The position numbers and the translations under genes are program-made. The notes beneath the pieces were generated by a model that saw only the letters and a list, made by a program, of their open reading frames with translations, was not told the origin of the DNA and searched no databases. Below are positions 20,101 through 25,387 of a DNA stretch of 29,940 nt, one piece after another. Positions within the stretch are counted from its first letter, which is position 1. Every line of letters begins with the position of its first letter. The stretch is from Candidatus Kuenenia stuttgartensis (GTDB lineage: Bacteria > Planctomycetota > Planctomycetia > Pirellulales > UBA1268), in assembly GCA_945876515.1 (NCBI GenBank), contig CAMCPF010000001.1:1-29940 (forward strand), given 5' to 3'.

Positions 20101-23100
20101 CTCGTCGCCGAGAGCAGCTACACCGGGGCCACGACCGTCCGCGGCGGCGGCCTCACCCTCCGCGACTCCGCGGCCCTCACCGGCACCGCCTCGATCGACG
20201 TCAACCAGGCCACCCTCACGCTCGACAACACGGGGCTCACAGGCCGCACTGACCGGCTCGGCTTCGCCGGCGTCACCCTCCGCGGCGGCACCATGACAAT
20301 CCTCGGCCGCCAGAGCACGCAAGAATCGCAGACGCTGTTCGGCCTGTCGCTCGACGGCGGAATGTCGACGGTCACGCTCACGCCGCCGAGCGGCCCGACC
20401 ATCAACGGTTCAGCCTACGATCTGACCGTGTTCTCGCTCACGCCCTCCAACGGTGCGACGGCCAACTTCACCGCGGGCAACGGGACCCTCGGCGGCATCG
20501 GTGGAGCCCCAAGGCTCACCGTCCCGGGCGGCACGAACACGGCCGACATCATCGGCGGCTGGGCCGTGGCCAACGGTAGTAACTGGGCGACCTACCGCTC
20601 CGGCGGGATCATCGGCGCGATGAGCGACACAGGCAGCGGCTTCGCGACCTACGGCAGCACCGACCTTGCTACCGCTTCCGGGGCGACCGTCAACGTTAAC
20701 GACGGAGCGACCCGCACCGTGACCACCCGGACTATCAACTCGCTCCGCGCCGCCCCGAACGCGGCCAACACGATCACACTCGGCGCAACTGCCACGCCGG
20801 CCACGCTCACGATCGCCAGCGGCGGCTTCCTTACCAACAACAACAACACGCTCAACTACACCGCTGCCAACATCGCCTCGGCGATCGAGGCCGGCAACGG
20901 CAACCCGCTCTACGTGTTCGTCAATCAAAACACGACCACGCTCGGCACCCGGATCCTCGGCAGCGGAGGCCTGACCAAGTCGGGGAACGGCACACTCACG
21001 CTCAACCCAGGCTCCTACACGATCGCGGCCACGGCAAGCTCCGGCGGCACCACCCTCACGGTCGGCTCCACGGCCGGGATGGCGGTCGGGATGCCCGTCA
21101 GCGGCACCGGCATTCCCGCTGGCACGACGATCACGAGCGTTGACAGTGGCACCGTCGTCACCATCTCCCAGGCCACCACCCAGGCCCTGTCGGCCACCAA
21201 CCTCACCTTCGTGCAGTCCAACCGCTACACCGGCACCACCTACGCCAACGGCGGCGGCGTGCTCAACCTCTCCGGCCCGGCCGGGTCGGTCGTGATCCCC
21301 GGCGAGCTCGTGATCGCCGGCAACAATAGCCGCGTGACCATGAACACCAACGCCGGCCAGATCGCCTCCACGGCCAACGTCACGATCAACGGCGGCGGCG
21401 TGCTCACGCTCGTGGGCACCAACACCCTGAACGCCCTCACCTTCAACAACATCGGCGGCACCACGCAGCCGAGCGTGGCCACGGCCACGCTCCTGAACCT
21501 CTCGGCCGCGACGCCGATCACCGCCGTCAACGACAACACCGGCACCACGCCGCTCGTCTCCGGCACCGCTCTGGCCCTGACGAACGCCACCCCCACGATC
21601 GACGTCTCGGGCCTCTCCCCGATGGGTCTCGTGATCTCGGCGCCGATCACCGCGGCAGGCGGGCAGATCCAAAAGACCGGCACGGGCTCGCTCGTGCTCT
21701 CCGGCGCGAGCACCTTCTCGACCGGCATCAACGTCACGGCCGGCACGCTGATCGTCGACAACAACGCCGGCGCCGGCACCGGCGGCCTCGTGTTCGCCGA
21801 CGGCACCTCGCTGATGGGTGGCTCGGCCGCCCGCACGATCGCCAACGCGATCACGCTCGACGGCAACATCTCGCTCGGCGGCGTGGCCGCCGCCAACGCG
21901 ATCACCGTCTCGGGCGCGGTGTCGATGGGCTCGGGCCGCCGCACGATCACGGTCGAGGGCTTCCCCTCGCTCGCCACGCTCTCGGGCGCGGTCGGCGGCA
22001 CGGGTGGCCTGGAGAAGGCGGGCCTCGGTCTGCTCACGCTCTCCGGCACGAACACCTACTCGGGCGGCACCTTCGTCAACGAGGGCATGCTGGCCGTCGC
22101 CTCCGACGCCGCCTTGGGCAGCGTGGCCGAGGCGAACTTCGTCACCCTCGGCGGCGGCACGTTGCGGCCCACGGCCACCTTCGCCCCGAACGCCAACCAT
22201 CGGATCGTGATCGGCCCGGCCGGCGGCACCATCGACGGCAATGGCCAGGGCTTCACGATCAACGCCGCCGATCTGCTTACCGGCTCGGGCCCACTCGTCG
22301 TCCAGGGCAACGGCACTGGCAACTCCATGCTCAGCGTCTCGGTCGCCCAGAGCTCGTTGACGAGTGATATCCGGATCGCCAGCGGCCGGATCGTGACCAG
22401 CGGCACCGGACTGACCAACCCCCTCGGCACCGGCGCGATCAGCGTCGGAGAGAGCACCTCGTCGCTCTACATCACCACGACCAACAGCACCTACTCCAAC
22501 CCGCTGAGGCTCTTCGGCAACGGCGGTGAGACCCGGGGCGTCGTCCGGCTCAACGCCTCGGGCAACACCTTCAGCGGCCCGATCACGCTCCTAGGCAACG
22601 CTTCGCTCCTGGCCGACGGCGGCAACACCACCACGTTCTCGGGCACCATCTCCGGCAACTTCGGTGCCTTCTTCGGCGGCCAGATCAGCGGCACCACCAA
22701 CACCAACGCCAACGCCGCGGCCCGCTACATCGTGACCGGCACCAACTCCCACGCTTCGACCTACATCGGCGCCGGCACGCTGGCGATCAACGCCGACGCC
22801 GCCCTCGGCGCCGCGGCTGCCCCGCTGACGATCAACACCGGCACCCTCCAGGCCAACGCCGCCGGGATCGAGGTGGCCGCCGGCCGCACGATCACGCTCA
22901 CCACCGGCACCACGGGCAACGTCGACACCAACGGCAACGACATGACGATCGCCGGCCCGATCGCCGCCACCACCGGCAGCCTCGTGAAGGTGGGCCTCGG
23001 TTCGCTGACCCTCGGCGGCACGGCCGGCCACACCGGAGCCACCACGGTCAACCAGGGCACGCTCGTCGTGGCTGCCACGCCGGCCGTGGGCTCGGGCCTG

Positions 23101-24960
23101 GCCTTCGGCACCGCCACCACGATCACGACCGTGGGCCGGGCCGAGTTCAACACGGCCGACGCCACCTACAACAGCCTCACGGTGCGAACCAACAGCGCGA
23201 GCGACAACGTCCTTTCGATCGCTTCCGGCCGCACGCTCACGATCAACGGCGATGTGGTGCTCACCAATGCCACCGATGGTGCCGACACCCGGTTGACCAC
23301 CGCCGGTGGCGGCTCGCTCGTGGTCAGCGGGGGCAGTTTCCGCGTGGGTGTGAACACAGGCGGAACGAACATCTCGAGCAAAGCCACGCTCGATCTTGCG
23401 GGCCTCTCGTCGCTGACGGCCACGATGACGAGCAACCTGACCGTGCAGGCCGCGGGCGACAACAATCTCAACGATCCGGCCTTCCTGATCCTGGCCGCCG
23501 GCGCCAACACGATCACCACGCCGCTCGTCGTCGTGGGCGGCAGCAGCACAGGTGCCGGCAGCGCGAGCAGCACGCCCAACACGCTCCTGCTCGGCGGCGG
23601 CACGAACGCGTTCAACACCGACACGCTCCGGTTCGGCAGCGCCCAGCGCGACTCGGGCCGCTTGGCCTTCGCCGGCGGCACGGGTTCGATGACCCTCCGG
23701 GCAGCCAACGGCACCGGCCGGACGAACATCACGATGGGCCCCGTCAACAACGAAGCCACCGCCTACACCGTGGCCAACGTCTTCGACACGACCGGCCACA
23801 CGGCCGACCTCCTGATCGGCACGCTGACGATGGCCCCGGGCACAAAGGCGGGCCCCATGACCAACACCTTCAGCTTCGACGCGGGCACGCTCGACATCGC
23901 CACGCTCGACATGGCCAAGACGAAGGGCACCGGGGCCAGCACGAACACGCTGAACATCGGCGGCGGCACCGTGCTGCTCGGCAACGCGGGCGCCGGGGCG
24001 GCGATCCTGTCCTCGGCGGCCGAGGGCATCATGAACATCACCGGCGGCACGGTGACCTCGAGCGTGCCCTTTACCCGCACGGGCTCCGGGTCGGCGGCGG
24101 TCAACCTCTCAGGCGGCACGCTCGACCTCTCGAACACCGCCTTCGGCTCGCTCGCCAACACGATCTCGCTGGCGGCCACCGCCGGCACGCTGCGAAACGT
24201 GGCAAGCATCAACGGCACCGCCGGCCTGTTGAAGACGGGCACCGGCCTGCTCCGCCTCGAGGGCACCAATGCCTGGACGGGCGGCGTCACCGTCTCGGCC
24301 GGCACGCTCGAGTCGGCCACTGCCACGGGCCTCGGCACCGGCAACGTCACAATCGCCTCGGGCTCGCTCCTCAGGCTGCTCGAGACGCCCGCGATCGGGG
24401 CCGGCAACACGGTCGCGATGTCGGTCGGCGGGGCGCTCGAGTACGCCAGCGGCGTGTCGGCCGACCTGCTCGGCTCGTCGAGCCTGGCCGGCTGGTCGAT
24501 CCTGCCGAGCACCTCGCGGGCGAGCACGGCGTCGCTCCTCTTCGGCACGGTGCCGGCGGCAGGCAGCACGCTCTCGGCGGCCTGGACGCCCGACAACGCC
24601 TTCTACTCCGACATCCTCTCGCTCTCGGGCACCGGCGCGGGCAACCCGTTCGTGCTCTCGATGGCCTACGATCCGGCGATCTCCTCCGCCCTGCTCACCG
24701 AACTCAACATCGCCCGCCGGCCCGGCACGGCGGGTGAGTTCACGCCCGTGGGCAGCTCCTTCCAGGGCGTGGGCACGCCCTGGACGAGCGTGTTCGTGAC
24801 GCCGGGCCAGTACGGTGTCGACACCGCCAGCCAGACCGTCTGGGTGGTGGGCGACGCCAACAGCCAGTTCATCGTGGTGCCCGAGCCCAAGACGCTGGCA
24901 CTCGTCGCCGTGGCCGCCGTCGCCGCGGGCCTCGCCGCCGCCCGCCGCCGCCGCGGCTGA
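5167..24960 (+). CDS. Giant autotransporter-associated beta-strand repeat (PATR) protein with PA14 domains and PEP-CTERM tail
   Basis: One uninterrupted frame encodes 6597 residues, by estimate over 600 kDa. From the GTG start: positively charged N-region, hydrophobic core IGLVVACLTALGGF and a likely cut after ARA (residue 33), then a PATR-type N-cap (ATIYWNGTEATWAS... PGAADDVIFG). The rest is Gly/Thr/Ser/Ala/Asn-rich, expected to fold as a long beta-solenoid. It carries about 25 motifs of the form LTKxGxGTLTLSGxNTFTGG followed by xxVxAGTLxV (PF12951/TIGR02601 family), seven larger super-modules, PA14 domains at about residues 879-1045 and 2895-3058, and two GSTAG-x2-(P/V)GM inserts. It ends in VPEP (6571-6574), a hydrophobic helix and ARRRRG, the exosortase/PEP-CTERM sorting signal. 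No autotransporter beta-barrel is present. I saw no cysteine after the signal peptide. It is probably a surface or extracellular-matrix protein; ligand unknown. Its convergence or co-transcription with neighbours is not indicated. Confidence 0.9.
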   Translation: MIHRARRASWWARAIGLVVACLTALGGFGPARAATIYWNGTEATWASVTAWSTTAGAVLPTPGSVPGAADDVIFGISPLFWANQTVNLGADQSALSLSFTSGGTTLLQGGGTNRSLTLGSGGISVAGGAGVVTIGSGTAGQNVALALNGNQTWTNNSVSPTGASTLNVLNGVSRAATDTSSRTLTLDGTGFTNISGIIANGGASGTLALSKTGTGTLILSGANTFSGGVSLSAGTLRVGNNAALGTGTLTWTGGTLAGNDATTARTLTNAITLGADVTLGSILAPANLTLSGAVSLTGNRVLTVNGTGLGGQTLSGIVSGTGFGLTKRGAGALTLSGANTFTGGFTLDTGAVRIGNNAAFGTGPLTVNGGLLSSNAATTGGDRTLTNAVTLGGSVTLGDGSTGLLTFSGPVTLTGSRTLVGNVGTTLSGVVSGAGFGLTKQGAATLTLSAANTFTGATQVDAGNLTLSGTAGAIAASGGITVNRNATLALVNTSTANNTNRIGDTAPLTLAGGTLTFSNNAGAVNYAESIGGLTLGATTLSTINTNQAATGQTATLTFDSLTRSAGAVLNVTGTGLGTDARNRVVFTTAPTVTNGLAPAWITIGGADFANYVTGATASLAIPTYTTTAENTWVAANNVSLTASTTLTADRAVNSFRMAPTSGTATVTATGRTLTLGSGGLLTAGAGTSAISGGTLTVGAADVGGELVAHQFSGSVATITSVIADNGTGPVSLTKGGTGQLGLGGVNTYTGGTTITAGTIRLDAVGALGATTGGLTLGPAGTLNLNTRSATVGVLSGSGTITNTAAGSPVLTVSSGTYSGTITSTAGTLGLTKAGPGTLTLSGLNTFTGTTTLSGGTLALQSSLAGPVAPAAGTSLDIGWSQGLMGLYTVTNIPGGATAATLADLTALNTSILANSTGAAASSALRGTNFDFTASGSGFPPPYNTGANNFVTRWTGQFNAETAGTYAFFAESDDGTVIFINGQQVLFNNYDQGVGNERGGTIDLAPGWHDITFGYRQGTGGYALNASLQAPGGAKIPLPNSLLRSAPVIGSLTLDASATMSIGAGGVVVNQTTNSAASGTISGSGSLTKVGAGTLTLDGTNLYTGGTILQGGTLVLAGGNDRLPTASLLTVGGNATLDLGGNSQTSSGLITLGGGTLTNGSLTGTGGIVIAGGTLAGTATLTSTGVAYTGQSGLVTLGLAGNSGLVKNTNGTLTLRGTNSLTGGFTVNAGTLVFNTTGASGTNAITLSGGNLQFLFDGDGGAASVGGNGTGAPQILNFADPLTVTTSGTVTVGRRGDTYTPLFTTASNKTARLTDLSIGGQNLVVANNNGYGLEFSGTTTFTAAPTFTVNNATASNMIQGLALSGPVTGAFGLTKAGNGTLVLGNSANDFAGPITVAAGRLAVPSDSALGAAANGIVLSNNAGLRATGSFSTARDIRLAVGSNVIETTAGNTLTLSAPFGGASATTQVIKADNGTLVLAAANPSTWASTISNPSGSAQTLTGGLRVDAGILRIANPAALGNAMIGINAAQGAEIELANGVTFSNPVNPNMTAGNAQLGFNAGRNGLGAVSVPTGTATLAGVISANQDFALGAGPGATLNVTGGATITVSARYMNTMGPGTVNISTNPLTGVAGFFRVGSGTTNLSVNVSALAGAGVAGEGIWGRGGGGTLNVFGGGSFASGTRYVVVQGGDTVAVDNTATALSNRLGTISTSDLYLRDGTFAFTASPDAATGETFRTWQAQHGYGNLTVNTTAQNATISFANMNGNTPNGAGTVVFRSGGTGALFGTAQNTVSFTTAPTLTNSIMARSIVLDGSTADGANFATYGSGSIRAFTAYDTTNLNAVTTATNTVQIGSSVVMNTPTRTINAMKLTGGGLALSGPGSTLTLTAGQILATGGTSAIGQGATIYSAAEIGLNVADGSTLNVDGPLWSAVHLTRGLGGTVNYNARQYVIGGNWYAFNGGTTRLNGGDNTLFPGMGVPGAQQNVSVAKGATLDLNGTAQLIGMFYNSNNSADYANTSGVITSATPALFASRSSNNTNIYFGGQITGAITTLLGGTGTRWYYSDNTYTGRTAVVGGSHVLIDSGRMSGTSGIDVNYGLFYLRNSGSLDLADRVPDAAPITLRGGYVEYNGRAQTASAETLGAVTIDSGWNTFNVTAGGTGVNSADLTLTSLTRPSGSAGVVRVATANGQFGSAARLLITAEPSLTNNIIGPWAVQDREWASYVSGLGVAQLNATGFAGYDATALTAGSNPTANVRVTGNATLAGNAIVNTFATNGGGLTVDLGGNTLTLAGGGLILGGTTNSVTQTLSNGTVTAGAAGVGGDLYMYWLPYGGTARVSAISARVADNAGGAVRLILSSPEGVGTTHKSTLTGLNVHAGGTVINGGQWDLAGSAGQVILPAGGLTLNQAGVTMLTNAGQIAAANPVTLTGGASLTLVGNNTLAGLTFDNVGGTGTPTVTTGGTLTLTAGITAGGYNPATISTINGRLDFQGADRTITVTPLEYDGRAFAPFTPNLNIGAVIQNAGTLTVSGGGVLQLGGQNTFAGGVAVAANTGLFFGAGSTQNSNIPVITSGPVGTGTLSLGAGARLMTSAAQTIDNPLTIAGNLAFEGTNNLTLRGNATLPIGTGVTFGVLAPQMTATLSGGLGGGAGTSITKTGNGILSLAPGIAGYNGTLIPSSATAITGNTFAGGATASSGTLRGEVYGAQARPFGTGAVTIDGGLLQLRTAGPTFNGNNAPGGVNGTLLVGTDVTLAAGQSLGLIELTTAGSTGNTFQMGTLTMSGTQTLGVGGSNNLRVAFTGNAITGTPTFNIDANVGLILPGGFTAPATKTGLGTLFYGGTNTFASGTTLTGALLGAAPTAGTSVSPFGTGQSVTLSNGSTLPLVTLPGSLDTAGFTAGGLLASFYNLPTTSTSLNSVGTSGVAPVGTIPGVQPNDSTMTLRPITLTQGTLVQGYATYTGLLEVTNPGVYSFISGADDQLTLVIDGSPVMSANVNGGGQAVLDNAVAGSIQLAAGTHAFAYKLQNGSGGGGFRLLYSGPDTASNGTPGGFQAIPNSKLLYQTAAPGAGNGFLNAARIGNSTVVPASASVTIDGQGSDFSVAVADLTLGTGSTLNVANQFGAGWVGVSGLTTIGGAGVIVSPNTATFALAGGVADSGAGLTKAGPGTLLLGSSGSGFTGSLAVRQGVVQPLAANALPGGGTVVGSTMTGAFNRTAGGTTVNAGSTAGLYPGMFVLGTGAATAPTIASITDGTTFVLSSGTGVTAATGGTLTFVGRSSLDLAGLAVTGAGTVTIRGNGALLPGSTTVFQQTAALYNSARTASSLSSPVAIVGAAGITNQIGGYGDMTLSGAVSDNTAVAPFTNGTGFSKIGNNTLTLSADNTGLTGPITVSRGVLRLGSAGALGTTAGATTVNSPATLDLGGFSTAEPLTINGAGLTGVGMANRLGVLINSGATAATASGAVTMAGNSSIGNAAYTWSGPSLAAATVPTAGAGSITVSGAIGGAFALTKVGNSTLFLTNGNSFSGSTNVNLGTLVLTGGGRLGATTVTTVNPNGTLVFDNTTTNNDARSGSAGARGITLNAATFNLLGGATATAESLGTGNLLVNGGFGIVTLAPGAGSLSLAVGQPTAGNFGTALYRGTNLGVNTAATAGAARITYATAPGTTGQNGADGTRTKGVVPWGLVDTSATGSGTSLATFSTANGLRALAASEYDLNPATITNNNNVYFNNASLTGAANANLSPNSVTLQITSSVTLGARSILNNQSGAFLATGAGNVVGGGNGFITGPNTNAIHFHVAGGTSGLTVSSPIGYTGAANPSGWTKSGNGTLVLSAPTFLAKNVYVNYGTLQLAGANRLFSAPTPAPGANATVATYTVLSGLSVASGGTFDLAGNDQWIGPLFGTATNGGQAGGGGIVTNSSATAATFRMISPGADTVFGGSVTGNLSLIRQGGYTYSFVAPNTFSGAFTTTGGNTRLIDLGTFENASAITVRNTALTWDDTGLQAVANRLPAAAPINLSGGAFTWNSRADLLNTIDVGAVNMVRGSSVVNVNATAGGSATLSLAALGTRAEGATVTFAGNTIIGTNPFITLDAAPTLTNGMIGGWAVTSTADPTQGANAGGFVTYDPVAGIRALVGYATTASTVLPGNNVRFTGNTTLNAGTNTANSLSVANTTTVSFAAANDLLDLQSGGLLFNATNNAKALGSTAVPGRLTAGGSAATSGTRELFIHTLSNTATVNSNIVDNPAGAGVAVVVGQGNVGAGPVTVLAGNNTYSGATYVNGSTLRLNSTTGYAVPGNLVINGGATTGGTLSATQSLAQLLRSDQVAPTATVTINGAARFDLNTFTNQITNLVFNNDGGETSVESPAVLTNTGTLTLTGSISVPTPSNPVLVPLVAGNLSLGFGSRTVAVDPVAAMPYQIGLAINSGIRNGTVTKTGNGVLFLGGVSGDTAAATVSAGTLTLGNSGYLGGRLTLGSGTLLDMRGGTFTVGSLTGSGTITNDTTYANANTAGTLITGLDGTSTTFSGTFANFENNLAGTLTGMPLNLNKIGTGTLTLDSPNTATNTGTLTVQRGGVIVGGAGTLSFGTYASTVGGTLTLDNTTTAANNRLGGATLVGGTNARTLALTGGSLVVTGNAATAVTETISALSSGNGGSVITLDAADTAGVTLAATSWSGQGGQNTMLVRGTGLGGGAAGPGRALVTPGTIAYTGTQGGGAAGTTTISVRPDILADTSVTGLGMGFATNGANGLRPLDPATELLPSVTSLGLINNGSTTQNVGLTSTQSIGGDTRLNTLTLFSGGGLNNVGNAPAALTVNVAGILAFEGNTGITGRTMSSAGVTMDFHVVGPAATLALDTAIVNTTSGIVKAGDGTLSFGRRQYFTGPAGTHGLTINGGTVTLASGVTNTILVQPTATTATFLSLNGNGGTLDLNGTTQMVERLQSQGTQPGAAGGVTSASGGTLVSTTGSSTTFAGTLTGGLAFQKAGNSTLTLVAESSYTGATTVRGGGLTLRDSAALTGTASIDVNQATLTLDNTGLTGRTDRLGFAGVTLRGGTMTILGRQSTQESQTLFGLSLDGGMSTVTLTPPSGPTINGSAYDLTVFSLTPSNGATANFTAGNGTLGGIGGAPRLTVPGGTNTADIIGGWAVANGSNWATYRSGGIIGAMSDTGSGFATYGSTDLATASGATVNVNDGATRTVTTRTINSLRAAPNAANTITLGATATPATLTIASGGFLTNNNNTLNYTAANIASAIEAGNGNPLYVFVNQNTTTLGTRILGSGGLTKSGNGTLTLNPGSYTIAATASSGGTTLTVGSTAGMAVGMPVSGTGIPAGTTITSVDSGTVVTISQATTQALSATNLTFVQSNRYTGTTYANGGGVLNLSGPAGSVVIPGELVIAGNNSRVTMNTNAGQIASTANVTINGGGVLTLVGTNTLNALTFNNIGGTTQPSVATATLLNLSAATPITAVNDNTGTTPLVSGTALALTNATPTIDVSGLSPMGLVISAPITAAGGQIQKTGTGSLVLSGASTFSTGINVTAGTLIVDNNAGAGTGGLVFADGTSLMGGSAARTIANAITLDGNISLGGVAAANAITVSGAVSMGSGRRTITVEGFPSLATLSGAVGGTGGLEKAGLGLLTLSGTNTYSGGTFVNEGMLAVASDAALGSVAEANFVTLGGGTLRPTATFAPNANHRIVIGPAGGTIDGNGQGFTINAADLLTGSGPLVVQGNGTGNSMLSVSVAQSSLTSDIRIASGRIVTSGTGLTNPLGTGAISVGESTSSLYITTTNSTYSNPLRLFGNGGETRGVVRLNASGNTFSGPITLLGNASLLADGGNTTTFSGTISGNFGAFFGGQISGTTNTNANAAARYIVTGTNSHASTYIGAGTLAINADAALGAAAAPLTINTGTLQANAAGIEVAAGRTITLTTGTTGNVDTNGNDMTIAGPIAATTGSLVKVGLGSLTLGGTAGHTGATTVNQGTLVVAATPAVGSGLAFGTATTITTVGRAEFNTADATYNSLTVRTNSASDNVLSIASGRTLTINGDVVLTNATDGADTRLTTAGGGSLVVSGGSFRVGVNTGGTNISSKATLDLAGLSSLTATMTSNLTVQAAGDNNLNDPAFLILAAGANTITTPLVVVGGSSTGAGSASSTPNTLLLGGGTNAFNTDTLRFGSAQRDSGRLAFAGGTGSMTLRAANGTGRTNITMGPVNNEATAYTVANVFDTTGHTADLLIGTLTMAPGTKAGPMTNTFSFDAGTLDIATLDMAKTKGTGASTNTLNIGGGTVLLGNAGAGAAILSSAAEGIMNITGGTVTSSVPFTRTGSGSAAVNLSGGTLDLSNTAFGSLANTISLAATAGTLRNVASINGTAGLLKTGTGLLRLEGTNAWTGGVTVSAGTLESATATGLGTGNVTIASGSLLRLLETPAIGAGNTVAMSVGGALEYASGVSADLLGSSSLAGWSILPSTSRASTASLLFGTVPAAGSTLSAAWTPDNAFYSDILSLSGTGAGNPFVLSMAYDPAISSALLTELNIARRPGTAGEFTPVGSSFQGVGTPWTSVFVTPGQYGVDTASQTVWVVGDANSQFIVVPEPKTLALVAVAAVAAGLAAARRRRG
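7801..8300 (+). other. PA14 domain 1 of the giant protein
   Basis: The segment starts at GLMGLYTV and contains VTRWTGQF, the strand pair AGTYAFFAESDDGTVIFING, GGTIDLAPGWHDITFGYRQG and a closing PLPNSLL. This is the layout of PA14 beta-barrels (colour of SDDG..xxING then x-L-x-xGxHxI). PA14 domains often bind carbohydrate; the ligand here is unknown. Confidence 0.8.
13849..14340 (+). other. PA14 domain 2 of the giant protein
   Basis: GGLLASFYNLP opens the domain; YATYTGLLEV, NPGVYSFISGADDQLTLVIDG, SIQLAAGTHAFAYKLQNGSG and IPNSKLLY follow in PA14 order. It is about 2016 residues downstream of the first PA14 domain and only distantly similar to it, so it is not a recent duplicate. Confidence 0.78.
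24877..24957 (+). other. PEP-CTERM sorting signal of the giant protein
   Basis: VPEPK is followed by the hydrophobic stretch TLALVAVAAVAAGLAAA and the basic end RRRRG, ending at the stop codon. This tripartite form is the established PEP-CTERM signal processed by an exosortase. No exosortase gene lies in this window. Confidence 0.92.
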
Positions 24961-25387
24961 TCCCCCCCGGCCGCGCGACGACCCCGACGGTTGACCGTCC
25001 GCAAGCCGCCAATCAGCCTCCCCCAAGCGATCCCCCACACGCCCGCCGCAATCCGGCCGCGAGGGGTTGCCCAAGCCAATCGAGCCGGCCTTGGCAGCGA
25101 GCGCAGGCAGGATGCCGAAGCGAAGCTGGCATGGAGCGACCGGAGGGCAGGATGCCCAAAGGGAGCGTCCGGCGAGATGGCACGGGCGACCCTGAGCTTG
25201 CGTCACCCACGACGTGCCGCTCACGCGACTGAGGATCCCGGGCCCACGCTGTTGACGGTTGTGCCGGTCGTGGCGGCGGGACGAGGGCGGCCCACAGCAT
25301 TCGCCCGGCGGCGCCGACCGAGCCGATGACAGACGCGTGGTGGTGAGCGACGGATCGCTCGCGGCCACGGCCCGTCGGTCGTCACCC
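24961..25387. other. Intergenic region between the giant gene and the exbB-like gene
   Basis: These 427 bases hold no supported gene. They contain the duplicated repeat element at 25096-25208. A TTGACG hexamer at 25252-25257 looks like a -35 element but has no matching -10 at usable spacing. The exbB frame is open upstream to 25259, but that extension lacks gene character. No T-tract terminator is visible after the giant gene. Confidence 0.6.
25096..25208. repeat. Dispersed intergenic repeat, copy 3, with partial tandem duplication
   Basis: GAGCGTCC (25163-25170) and TGGCACGGGC (25178-25187), followed by GACCC and GCGTCACCC, match the copies at 51-101 and 3532-3580. The left part is duplicated: GGCAGGATGCC occurs twice, near 25107 and 25146, each followed by a purine-rich AAG/AAA-x-GAAGC or GGAGC stretch and a TGGCA motif. 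The first unit is shorter and lacks the GTCC block. Confidence 0.7.

Larger units (their letters stand above)
6664..21005 (+). repeat. Seven-copy super-module inside the giant gene
   Basis: A unit of about 220-290 residues recurs with starts near 6664, 10273, 11494, 15844, 17158, 18952 and 20251. In most copies the order is: N/D-R-(L/V/I) then a (T/A)AP-(I/L)-x-L-x-GG block; a segment on 'x-AES-(L/I)-G' type strands; a TAPTLTNxIIGxWAV block; FATY or FVTY with GIRAL-like continuation; a TLTLGSGGLL-like strand; then a TGxGxLTLxG PATR motif. Copies differ greatly in loops, and the copies at 15844 and 18952 are the most diverged. Copies at 10273/11494, 15844/17158 and 18952/20251 lie about 1.2-1.3 kb apart. 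Confidence 0.65.
5791..24310 (+). repeat. Array of PATR beta-strand motifs inside the giant gene
   Basis: About 25 degenerate copies of a roughly 32-residue motif are spread along the protein. Approximate nucleotide starts: 5791, 6139, 6478, 7360, 7650, 8422, 8776, 9280, 9560, 13114, 13640, 14629, 15247, 15667, 16600, 16978, 17926, 18430, 18769, 19720, 20070, 20970, 21667, 22009, 22981 and 24229. Copies are separated by less regular beta-rich segments. Identity is mainly at protein level; at DNA level the recurrent GGCACGCTCACGCTC string is shared, but long perfect DNA repeats are not obvious. Confidence 0.85.

Noticed and set aside
5791..24310. CRISPR or satellite-type repeat array
   Set aside because: The repeats are degenerate at DNA level, stay in one reading frame and encode a known protein motif.
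25252..25257. TTGACG as a -35 element for the exbB operon
   Set aside because: At 16-18 bases downstream there is only a run of G and C with no -10-like hexamer.
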